Of a DNA stretch of 64,000 nt, positions 9,051-19,107 are shown one piece after another. The notes below the pieces were generated by a model. The model was given only the letters and a program-made list of their open reading frames with translations, did no database searches and was not told the origin of the DNA. Source of the DNA: Gracilaria gracilis. Taxonomy: Eukaryota; Rhodophyta; Florideophyceae; Gracilariales; Gracilariaceae. Location: positions 1 through 64,000 of the forward strand of contig JARGSG010000184.1 in NCBI GenBank assembly GCA_030374805.1, in the 5' to 3' direction. Position 1 is the first letter of the stretch. Every line of letters starts with the position of its first letter. The position numbers and the translations under genes were made by a program.

Positions 9051-12000
9051 TTCAGGACTCCTGAACTGTCAACTTGTTGTAGATATCAAACTGGACCCGT
9101 CCAAAACGGTTCGGGTGGTCCATCGGTCCAGTCCTTGCTTGTGAGTTCTATTCTCATATCCTGTACCTCTAATTGTAAAGATAGACTCTCATTCCAATCC
9201 TTACATTTGTTCTCGTGCTCCATCCCTGCAGACATTTGGTTTCGTTCCCAACCTGAGATTGTAGTAATGGCGACGCAGCAACATTCAACGGATGGATCTT
9301 CCATGAAAGATAGCGTGGCAAGCGACAAGAGCCATGCCAGGGTGGCACTTCATGATTGAACAGGGTACTTAGTCACTGTTGCAGGCCGCGGGGAATGACA
9401 TCAATCGAAGTGTTTCTTCAACAGGAGAGGTGGGACGCATAGCTTTCTTGGTTACTGAGAGGTTGACTGCTAGTCTGTGTTTCCGTTTATGCGCGCCGTC
9501 TTCGCCTCCCTGGGCTGTTCCTCATTTTCGTTCGGTCGAGGCCTCTTTGTACTGTGCGATTGCGTGCGATTGATGATCTCTTTCTCCTGTTGCAAATCAA
9601 AATCACGCAACATAGCCGCGGTAGCATATTGGTACTTTTGCGGAGGAGATTTGAGATAACCTCGTTGCTTACCAAGCTGCAATGTAATCGGCGTGTTCAG
9701 ACGCCATAGTTTTTGGATATGATACCCATTCTTGGAGACCTTTTTTTCGGCGTTGAAATCATCATTGCCAATGCCACCGTCATTTGGGACCTCTCCCGGG
9801 AGTACGAGCCGAAGATATCTGCGCGACGTACTGAATACTGCTCGTTGGATGTGATGTATAGAACCATATACGCTTTATGTTGGCTGGAAGTCTGTACTTT
9901 CGATATTCGTGGTTCTTTTTGCCACTGGCAATGTTGCACATGTGTACTGGCATGATGCTCATGAGGATATCAGACCTTTGTCTCGATAACTTGGCGGAAT
10001 GCATTGGCGAAGGCTGTCTTAAGGATAGGCGGTGTATTTGCGGTATTGCCAGCTTTTCGAACGCTGTTGGTCGGTGCTGTGGACGTAAGGCTGAGAGTCT
10101 TGTTCACAGAGAGGATAGATTTGCTCATGGTTTGGTTGTGTTGGAGAATGGAGGACTAGATAGTCCTGGTTCGTCGGTTACCGCCGACGAGCCTGAACAG
10201 AAAAAGAAAAGAATCAATGCCAAGCTTAACTACTTGGCAGGAGAGAGGCAGACAAGCTGAGCACCTACTCTCCATTGAGAGGTTCGGGCTGTCAAGGGGA
10301 ACCACCATGTGGCAAAGTTTTGGCGGGAAGGCGAGAACCGAAACAGTTGCTAAAGTTTGAAGAGGAATGATACCCCCTCATACTCCTGCTACACGTACTA
10401 AGTTACTACTAATGGTATATATACACGTAGGATCTCGTTTTACACGTACATACGCCATGACCTCATGTTGCTGGTGCTTTTTCACATGTTGCCAAAATGG
10501 TATGTGGGTCGCCGTACCTATCTATCTGCCTGCCCACTCCTTTTGCCAAGTTGTTCTGCTCGAAAACGGTATCGCGCCCTTTACCACCAACGGTACCACA
10601 GGTCGTTAAGCGAAGGCATAAAGGATATCCTGGAATTAGAAGTTCAGACCAAATGCCACCTGTGAGACATCTCCAAAGCATGGAGATGCATCACATCGGG
10701 TCTGACCGTGTTGTGCAAGCGCGGTGAAGACGAAAGACAACTGGCTCGCGGAATGCGCGATGGGAAAATCACGTTGCGGTAACTTGCACTGCCGACATAA
10801 CCCTATGGGTTATACGCACAATACATTGTCTGATGACGATATCGGGTCATTTATTCCGTTTTCGTTACGCCGCCGCTCGCTCGCTCACCGGTCGCCCGCC
10901 CTGCTTCCTCGAGGAAGCGTGGTGAGCGAGCAACCAGAGCGAACAATCCCCCCGCGTTCAACTCGCCGATTTTTCTGCAGTCCTCGTTCGCTTGATTTCC
11001 GTGCGCGCTCGCTCTCTCTGATACCATTCTTCTAGAAACCAGTCTCGGGAATCAACACCTCTTCTTCCAAATTTCCAAGTCATACAGTAATACCAAGACC
11101 ATCATCGCCTTCGTAATCATCATCACTCTGAAAAGCTCTTCTTTGCCTGAATACTTGTTCACGTTGACAGACATCAGTCCAGACATGGTCTCATTTGCAA
11201 TAAACGCTTCTTTTGTTTGTCGCCTCTTTGTAGCGCCATCTCCAACATTTCTTGTTGTTCTCGGTTAGCTAGTCCACAGCGTTCGCCTTAACTAACAGTT
11301 CTGTATCATACTCACTTTCGTATTCTCTTTCCACATCAGCCAAACTACAGCAGTTTGCCGAACCACCAAGTGTTGCAGCCAGTTGCTGCAAACCCATGTG
11401 GTCGCGAATATTATCAGTCTCTTCCGTGAAGCCTGATCTGCGCTTCACCGGTGAACCAAAATTGACGACCTCACTAACCTCATACTTCGACAAAACGCTG
11501 TTGTGCTTCGCACACTAAAGACCAAACAGAGAAATGCGAACTTGGTAGAACGTCGGGTGTGTGCCGGCGGGAAAGATCTGCGTGTTCCGTAGAGGGAAGA
11601 GCTGCGCAACACGATTCTTCTTCATCATTTTCCGTTCATATGCATCCCCTTGGGTGCCCAGCTATGACAACAAACCAAAGAAAGGTGGCCCATCGGTTTC
11701 TATCACCGCCACGTCATCTGCAAACGAAACAATACATGCTGCTGGAGAGCGTTTGCTGCACTGGTTTGCATCTTCGGTTACGGCAGCAAAGTCTGGTTGT
11801 GGTGTGTAGGAGGGAGAGAGGTGGGAGAAAAGGGGGGGTGCGGGGCATAACTTCGTCAGGAGGCAGTGCAGAGTTTGTGCCACACTTGAAAAAGGCGTGC
11901 GAGAGTCTGCATTTTTGTCGACATATCTCATAGTATGAGACTCATACATGACGTGCTCTGACATTCGCAATTTTTCTCATTGGCCAGCCCGCGCAGACGG

Positions 12001-12687
12001 GCACCAGGGAACCCCGCTGCCCTGGCTCCTGCACGCATGCGCATGCCTATCTACATACGAACGGTAAGGCTCCAGCAATGACGAGGCGGCTCCTCACGCG
12101 AAGATTTGGTTTAAAGAGCCAACTTGCTAACCAACTTTCAAGAGCCCAGCTTTTCTGGAACACTATCACTTGTGTTTTGAAACACTTTCACAATTCCCTT
12201 CGCTACGCACCTACTATCTATCAGATAGAGTCCATCTCATTCCGTCGCTGGTTAGAGAAAGACTAACCTCTGCCCGAACTGTGAAACGACATACCGGGCC
12301 ATCTTTTTTCCCACATTGCGCCAGTTCTTCAACCAAGCGGGGCTCATTTCAGTAGAACTACAAACACATTCATAGCAGAGCATCTATGAGCACACCGGAA
12401 GCTTGCTGGCACGTTACCTTGTTCTGAAAATCTCCTGCTGAGGGCATCCTGGTCCCCCATTGCGGCCTAATTATCTTGGTCTAGTTCTCACAAACGAAGT
12501 TCGTAGTAGTTTCTGTCCAGGAACTTCATCTCATCATCAACTACTGCTCAGAACGCAACGGACTTGACCCACAAAGCTGTCACGGGCGTCAGAGGTTTAA
12601 GCGTACACCATCGGTGCTACCGACTTTCGAAAGAATAATTGCTCCATCTCTGCCACTCATTTTCTTGTTTAGAGCTGCTTCAAAGCC
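9051..12687. other. 3.6 kb without a recognisable gene
   Basis: Several short open frames exist, but none shows a known motif, a good start and a coherent length, and they overlap in opposite strands. Identifiable contents are a near copy of the 12-mer TACCAACGGTAC (10586-10597) and a palindrome plus GATATCGGGTCATT block around 10799-10880 shared with 29837-29960. A minus-strand open stretch at 11269-11493 lacks an ATG. The region is probably decayed transposon sequence plus the upstream region of the kinase gene. Confidence 0.5.
10799..10880 (+). repeat. Dispersed repeat, copy 1 (palindrome + GATATCGGGTCATT)
   Basis: ATAACCC-TAT-GGGTTAT is followed 22 bp later by GATATCGGGTCATT (10838-10851) and a diverged CGTTTTCGTTACG-type stretch. 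The same order occurs at 29860-29950. Outside this block the two loci differ, apart from both being GCTC-rich further on. Confidence 0.45.
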
Positions 12688-13929
12688 ATGAATCACCTGT
12701 TCGCTAAACTTGCTAACAGGAAGAAAGCTCGCGATCATGGGCGCGATGTTGCCGACAATGAGCCGGAAGAAGCGTATGAAATGGTAAAACGCCGAGCCGT
12801 CGTCAACCTGGCAATACTTGAGCGACCACTTATGACCAGAGATGAGTTTATCGTTGACGTTCGGTATCGCAATATGCAGTTAATCGGCTCTGGCTCTTAT
12901 GGGCTCGTGGTTAAAGCCATTGACACAACTCAGAATTCTAGAGTTGCTATTAAGAAGATTCTCAGGGCCTTTTCATCAACCCGAATGGCTAGACATGTTC
13001 TTCGAGAAGTTCGTTTGTTGAGACATCTTCACCATCCCAATATCGTCCGTTTGCTTGATATTGATGTTCCAGGCCAGTATTCTGCTTGGGATTCCGTGTA
13101 CATTGTCACTCCTCTTCTTAAGACAGATTTAAAAACGGCTTTCAAAGAAGGTCAAGTGGAAGATAATCTAACCCAGAAAAGAATTGCGTATCAGTTGCTG
13201 TCGGCTCTGGAACACATGCATTCCTTGGGCTTGATGCATCGAGACATCAAATCAAGAAACGTTTTGCTTGATGAGCACATGAATGTACAACTATGCGATC
13301 TCGGTGAGTCTCGTTTTTACAGCAAAGCAAATCGAGATATTCTGTTTGAAGACTTGCCCGGCCTTCAGAATGAGAGGGAACTCACTGGTGCTATAACCAC
13401 TATGATCCAGAGTGCACCAGAACTTAGTTTAGGTGCTGAGTACGATGCAGAGGTAGATATTTGGGCTGCTGGATGTGTAATCGCAGAGCTGATTCGTCCT
13501 AGGCATAACTACCTTTTTGATTCCACTGCTAAGCACTCACACTTACAAGAGATTGTGAACGTTGTAGGTTTCCCAACTCCCGATATTATGGAACTGCTTC
13601 CTGACTACGGGCGTTGGTATCTGAAGCGGATGCAGAAATCGAGTGGTAATCGAATTGCAGAACTTTTGGGACCCGATGTTGATCCCCTAGCTGTGGATCT
13701 GGTGGAGAAGATGCTGTTGTTTTCGCCTAAGCGACGCATTTCAGCAAAAGACGCATTGAGGCACTCATGGTTTGATGAGGTGAGAACAGAAAGATTTTCC
13801 GAGCGTGAAACATATGACTTCTGCCAATCAGAGCCACCTGGAAGAGCTTCGAAGTCCACGTTAAAACAACTCGTTTGGGAGGAAGTTGTCGCGTTCCACC
13901 CCGAGGCTGCTAAACTGGGCATCCGGTGA
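12688..13929 (+). CDS. Divergent MAPK-like serine/threonine kinase
   Basis: The 413-residue single-exon kinase starts at an ATG. It has a Gly-rich loop GSGSYG (67-72), the ATP lysine in VAIKK (Lys89), the HRD catalytic triad (184-186) with Asn191, DLG (204-206) where most kinases have DFG, and APE (243-245). Overall layout and the C-lobe insert resemble the MAPK branch of the CMGC group. The activation loop lacks a TxY dual-phosphorylation motif and reads TGAITTMIQSAPE, without the WYRAPE seen in MAPKs. It is therefore probably not switched on by an ordinary MAPK kinase. About 35 N-terminal residues are charged and possibly disordered. Its substrates are unknown. The gene stands alone, with more than 900 bp of non-coding DNA on either side. 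Confidence 0.85.
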   Translation: MNHLFAKLANRKKARDHGRDVADNEPEEAYEMVKRRAVVNLAILERPLMTRDEFIVDVRYRNMQLIGSGSYGLVVKAIDTTQNSRVAIKKILRAFSSTRMARHVLREVRLLRHLHHPNIVRLLDIDVPGQYSAWDSVYIVTPLLKTDLKTAFKEGQVEDNLTQKRIAYQLLSALEHMHSLGLMHRDIKSRNVLLDEHMNVQLCDLGESRFYSKANRDILFEDLPGLQNERELTGAITTMIQSAPELSLGAEYDAEVDIWAAGCVIAELIRPRHNYLFDSTAKHSHLQEIVNVVGFPTPDIMELLPDYGRWYLKRMQKSSGNRIAELLGPDVDPLAVDLVEKMLLFSPKRRISAKDALRHSWFDEVRTERFSERETYDFCQSEPPGRASKSTLKQLVWEEVVAFHPEAAKLGIR

Positions 13930-14921
13930 ACTGCACGAGGAAGTGCGGTTTTTGGACGCCTTCATAAAGCCAGTGCTCTAATTGTCCTCCCATGATTACG
14001 TATGAGTCATCACGAGCGTCGTTCTTTGGCATCCAATCGGACATGGAATAGTCCCTCCATTTTGCACACTGTGTAATGTTAGGTGAGAAACATAACCCAC
14101 TGCGCTTACATGACTTTTCCAAAGACTTGGTCAAACCCTGCTTTTACCATCTTTGAGACACGCGGAAGATAATACAAACAACCATCAGCATCACAGTGGC
14201 CGATCTTGACTCAGAAGTGTATATTCTTTGAACACGGTTGATTTCAGTTAGAATGCCAACGGGCCGCATCTGAGCCACGTCTAACCCGTTAAACTGCCTT
14301 AAGGTGTTCGACCCAAACCCTCTTGAGGCTATAGTGCCGGCAGTTCTTCGGACTATAATTTAAGTGTCCACGTCGAGAGAGAAAAGCATGAATTGAATAG
14401 ATAGATGAATTGAATAGATGCTCATGAAGCGCGATGATCCCGACTCGGATGCCAGGTATCTATCGTTCGGTACTTCCGAATCGGAAGTCAACAACTTTTT
14501 GTCAAAGTGCCGTCGACGTGCACCGCAAATGATGCCTTGCGCCAGGAGATGTCGGGGACTTTGATTTGCCGTCGGTGACATCTTTGAAATTTTCAGTACC
14601 CTTGGTAAAGTTACTGTATATTCATTTTCTTGCTTGCTGTTTATCACTGCCCTCCGGGTAGCTCTACTACCCTTGGTAGCTCCTATTCGAGACAAATTGT
14701 AACATCTTTGCGTCCCTTTGAAAGGTCTTTCAACTCGAGACTGGAACTCTCAGAGTACAAGGGTACTTAACTGTCAAGAGTTTTCTTCTGTTTCCACCGC
14801 TTCCGTCTCCTTTGACGAACTTTTCACGCTAGAGGCGTACCAACCCTGTTGCGCTACCACTACGCTTATTGGCTTCAGAAAGCAAACCTAAACCACATTA
14901 ACGCACTCCCGACAACAGACA
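13930..14921. other. Intergenic stretch, no gene seen
   Basis: No convincing coding sequence. A 15-bp near-tandem duplication (GAATTGAATAGAT) lies at about 14391-14418. The start of the following small ORF marks the end of the stretch. Confidence 0.45.
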
Positions 14922-15332
14922 ATGGCACTGCGACCATCCCTCGGAACTCGTGGAGAACTTCGACGTATTGCTGCAGAAGCAGAAGCAGCCACCATTGACC
15001 GTGTTCGCCCGTGGTGCAGGACAACTCAGTCGTGCCGACTGGCACCGCACGTCATTGTGCCACAGTGGATTCGTTACGACCATCCGCCTTCACCAAAGGA
15101 ACAAGCACCCGAGGTGAACGAATGCCAGATGATTGTACAAGAAACTATTGACGCTTTGCTTGAAGCAGCTAGCTCGAGAAAGACCGAGCGCAGTTTCCGT
15201 CGAGGTCGTGCGCGCTGGCGATTACGAAGTGGACCAGACGAAGGTGAAGAGGAAAGCGTCGGAGAAGGAGCAGAAGCGCCTGAGCGGACTTCGCATGCCG
15301 GCTCATTCATGGAACCACAACCAACGAGCTAA
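14922..15332 (+). CDS. Hypothetical small basic/acidic protein, uncertain
   Basis: An ATG at 14922 opens 136 codons. The first 60 residues look ordered (Arg-rich, with PHVIVPQWIRYD). The later part is low-complexity, turning acidic (GPDEGEEESVGEG). From 15133 a second frame overlaps it, also open for 76 codons and basic. It ends at 15363 with a Trp/Asn/His-rich tail, so the true C-terminus may lie there after a frame change or intron. No family recognised. It could be a small organelle protein or chance. Confidence 0.3.
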   Translation: MALRPSLGTRGELRRIAAEAEAATIDRVRPWCRTTQSCRLAPHVIVPQWIRYDHPPSPKEQAPEVNECQMIVQETIDALLEAASSRKTERSFRRGRARWRLRSGPDEGEEESVGEGAEAPERTSHAGSFMEPQPTS

Positions 15333-15363
15333 CCATAGGCTGAAAGACGCTTGGAACGCATGA

Positions 15364-16978
15364 CTTGCCTACGACAGTAACGTGATTTTCAGTCTGTGCC
15401 GGTTCTCAAGCTGTTCGACGACGGTTGTAAAGCCAGTGGAATGCCGAGCTATTGTGCTGGCTTTGGATAGATCATGGTTCAAATATAGCTAGTCCAAAGC
15501 GAAACTGGAAGGTTCAACCGTGGGCGGATCTGGTGGGTGAGGGGGACTTTGGTTTCGAACATGGACTGTAGGACAGATAGAACGGAAACACATTCATCGA
15601 CTCTTAGACTTGCAGAATGTATTGTATGATACTCTTGTCGATTTGAATCTTTGGAGTAAAGATGACTCTATTCACGTCAAGCTTTTCAGACACATGTATC
15701 TGTAGAACATGCGTTAAGAAGCTAATGCTGGCCCAGTTTCTCAAAGGAGTAGCCTCATACTGGGTTCTAATAAATGAAACATGCTTGTCGCAGAGTCCAT
15801 CTCTCTTCTTCGTTATTCTGAGCGCGTACGTTGATTTCTCGTAACGCATGGGGTTTGCTAAATGCCCCCAACGACCTATTATGCTTCCTAACGACAACCT
15901 AGCCACTGGCTGCGAATCTGCAACCGTGTTACGTCCAGTCTATCTCGTTCTATGTATGCGACATTTTCCTGACTACTGTCCATACGTGTGTCCACAACGA
16001 CCTTGTTCGTCCGTGTCAAACCCTGGGTTCCACAAAGATGAAGCCGAGAACTCTGTACAGTCTTTGATAACTTAGGAGATAATAGATATCTCGTCCTTTA
16101 GTGAGAGAGAACTTGCTCTAGATAGTTTTGCTTCAGCATTGCAGTTGAAGGCTGATGCCGTGGTCAACAGTGGGGAAGCTGTCAGTTTAGGATTCTGAAA
16201 GATATTCGTACATGAACGTTTTCACATTCGTACTATGTTGTGCAAGGGTTTCATCCAAACAAGAAGGGAAAGAGTCATATGTGTACCAACCCTTTTTCTT
16301 TCTGAACACGGTGAGTTCTATTGCCATTTCGGACCCTATTTATGACTATGCCTATGTTGAAACGAACGCAGTATCAAGCAGAACGTTCAAGGTTGCCAAA
16401 CAGGAAGGTGACTTGCCAAGCCCAGTTCCATCACGGTATCCGAGTTTGGAATGAGGTGTCAAGTTTCTGCATCGGCACCTCAAGTGCAGAAGAGTAATAC
16501 CCTTGTAACATCAAAGGCAGAAGGCTAAACGCTAAGAAGGTTGTAAGGTTTAGCTTTAACTATCTTATCCTTATCCCTCTTACGAACAGACGACAGTATT
16601 TGGTCTTTGTTTCATACCTTGCGCGTTCCGCGGAGCTTGCGGTTACATGGGTATCTACACACTGTACAGTAACAACTGCGATTGAGCCGATTAAGGAATT
16701 CTTCAAAAACGTGTTTTTGGAGCGGTAGCGTTACCCGGCCGAGACAGTTACTGCTTTTAGAGTAGCAGGCAACCTTGGAGCGAATGATAACGCTGCCATT
16801 CAATCTATTACCAGGTAAGCTAAATCGCTACCCCTTCATTCTTGGAAGACGAGATCAGAAGAAGAAGGTTGATGCACTGAGTTGGAGCTGGCTGATTCGG
16901 AATCTTACATGCTTCTACACCGTGTAGAGTTCCACTTACTTGCCCCAAAGTCCCAGACAGACAGGTTGACCATTTTCA
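15364..16978. other. Intergenic stretch upstream of ARP8
   Basis: Nothing above background: short frames only, no tRNA-like or repeat structure noted. The last few hundred bases presumably hold the ARP8 promoter. Confidence 0.45.
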
Positions 16979-19030
16979 ATGGATGCGGAAGAGGAAGACA
17001 GACCTGTTTCGTTGAACGAAACTGGGGCGTTATCAGTGAAAGACGAAAATGGCGTTCTTCCAGTTCCGGATGTAAAGGATGATGAAGGTGCTCAAAGTCA
17101 TGAGAACCCTCAGTTACGTTGCCAACACCTCAAGCTGCGACCAGGCACTCGTTTGAAGAAGCCAGAGCCAAAGGATGTCGTTGTTATTGCATTTGGATCT
17201 TCCGCTATTCGATACGGATTTGCCTCAGATTCGACTCCAAGAATTGTATTTCCGGCTGTTGCTTTTTTGCGAAGTGATGAATCCATTGCAGATCCTACAA
17301 GTGAACCATTTCGTATTCCAGTCCACCATTCCCGGTCCGATGAAGAACTGAAAGCGGCTCGGGTGGTTTTTGACGAGGTCCGCGAAGCAGTCGCCAAAGA
17401 GCTCGCACTGAGCGAAAGACGTCGAGGAGGTGGTCGGCCAGTTCCTTGGAAGGCTGCAATTGAGGTTGTACCCGGAATGTCAGACGCAGCAAAACCTGCA
17501 AAACTGAAGGAAGAAAATGTTCCCGTATTAGTCGGTCACGATGTCGAACTATTGCTTCGTGATGAAGACAGAGCCAAGAGCTACGATATAGTTATGCCGA
17601 TTTGGGACGGAAAACTTTTGTTCGATTGTGGAGCTCCTGCAAGTTTGATACGAAAATCTTTAGATGTTCTCATCTCTCACATAGTCTCCCAGTTAATTTC
17701 CGACAGAAGAAACCCAAGGAGAAAGGGGTCGAAGTTTCGGACTAAGCCAGCAAGTGCAAACGGAAACTCGAAAGAAACAAAACCAATCACTGAGCCCGAC
17801 TCTCTTTTCGTTGATGATGGATATGCGAAGTCGTTTGTCGCCCTTGTAGTCCCAGAAACAGCACAGCGTAGAGATGTGGCCGAACTTGTTGACGCGGTTT
17901 TCTCCTCCAAGGCCATGCAAACGGCGGCAATTTTCATCCACCAAAGTGCCGTCTCATGTGCTTTCGGAGCGGGATTGGCCACCTGCGCTGTTGTCGATAT
18001 AGGACATTCCGCGACAACAGTGGCTTGTGTTGAAGATGGAGTTATATGCGGGGAATCCCGAATTCATCTTGAATATGGATCATGGCATATTCAGAATGCT
18101 TTTGAAGTTTTGCTTCGAGATTACTCATCCTTGCAAGAAGTTATTGAGAAAACAGGTGCTGAGAACGGAACTCAGAGGATTCCTGCAGATGTTGCAGAAG
18201 ACTTATCTGTAATTATAGCTAAAACTACGGAGCAACTTGGGGGCTTTAATGTCGATGAGAATGATAACATGAATGTTGCCGTCGTGAAGGCACCCAGTGG
18301 CATATCTCTACGAGTAAAACTAGGGGTGGGTATCCGCACGCTTCCTTGCTATGGACTGATATACCCAAAACTACTGAAGGCGGCAAACGAAATGACGACA
18401 CCATCAAAGCATATCACTCTTCGAACTACATTTGAACGCAATTCGGAGGATGACAGTTTTGTCAGCGACATATTCAATGACTTAAGAAGATCAGGGATTG
18501 CTACAGCGGCCCTTCCTGTAGGGCTTTTTGCCAACGAAACTGGACAGCCGGCTGCATTTACTCTCAACCCAAAGGAAGCCTCCATCGTTGACGCCATAAT
18601 TTGGTCTGTTGCCCGCGCTGTAGAAATCAAGAGGCCAGATCAACAATCTAGGACTGCAGATACTTATAGAAGGTATTTGAACGCCGTCGTACTCGCGGGA
18701 GGTGGTGCTTCCATCGATGGCATAGCGCTAGCCTTGGAAGGGCGAATTAAGAAAGGCTTTCTGGATGCCGGTGTAACCATACATGACGTTTCAGTTATCG
18801 ATGGTGGAAAAGGAAAAACTGATGAAGAGCTTGCTGCAGCCGCTGCAATTCTGAAGGATGTCGACTCGGAAGGGGGTCTTATCGATGACACGGACACAGC
18901 TACCCTACCGTGGAAGGGAGGTGCAGTAATGGTCGAAGCGGATGCCATCGGAGAGTACTGGGTCTATAGAGATGACTGGAGAGCAAGAAACGTGCGCGCG
19001 CTGCGAGAACGTGCTCCTTTTTACTGGTAG
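16979..19030 (+). CDS. ARP8: Actin-related protein 8 (INO80 complex subunit)
   Basis: The 683-residue protein has an actin-fold body: VVVIAFGSSAIRYGFAS near residue 65 as phosphate-1 region, AVVDIGHSATTVACVEDG as phosphate-2 region, and VVLAGGGASIDGIALALE as the adenosine region. It carries long insertions and an acidic N-terminal extension of about 45 residues. The C-terminus, WVYRDDWRARNVRALRER ending in FYW, matches the ARP8 pattern and differs from the SG…FVHRKCF-type ending of conventional actin. ARP8 binds linker DNA in the nuclear INO80 chromatin remodeller. Length fits the family (human about 620, yeast about 880). It converges on the insulysin gene with a gap of 77 bp. Confidence 0.85.
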   Translation: MDAEEEDRPVSLNETGALSVKDENGVLPVPDVKDDEGAQSHENPQLRCQHLKLRPGTRLKKPEPKDVVVIAFGSSAIRYGFASDSTPRIVFPAVAFLRSDESIADPTSEPFRIPVHHSRSDEELKAARVVFDEVREAVAKELALSERRRGGGRPVPWKAAIEVVPGMSDAAKPAKLKEENVPVLVGHDVELLLRDEDRAKSYDIVMPIWDGKLLFDCGAPASLIRKSLDVLISHIVSQLISDRRNPRRKGSKFRTKPASANGNSKETKPITEPDSLFVDDGYAKSFVALVVPETAQRRDVAELVDAVFSSKAMQTAAIFIHQSAVSCAFGAGLATCAVVDIGHSATTVACVEDGVICGESRIHLEYGSWHIQNAFEVLLRDYSSLQEVIEKTGAENGTQRIPADVAEDLSVIIAKTTEQLGGFNVDENDNMNVAVVKAPSGISLRVKLGVGIRTLPCYGLIYPKLLKAANEMTTPSKHITLRTTFERNSEDDSFVSDIFNDLRRSGIATAALPVGLFANETGQPAAFTLNPKEASIVDAIIWSVARAVEIKRPDQQSRTADTYRRYLNAVVLAGGGASIDGIALALEGRIKKGFLDAGVTIHDVSVIDGGKGKTDEELAAAAAILKDVDSEGGLIDDTDTATLPWKGGAVMVEADAIGEYWVYRDDWRARNVRALRERAPFYW

Positions 19031-19107
19031 CTCTGATTTTAAGTACCCTTGTAACCAATTGAATATCAAGGGTGATAGAAATCCAGAAGATTTCTTCGGA
19101 ATTCTAG

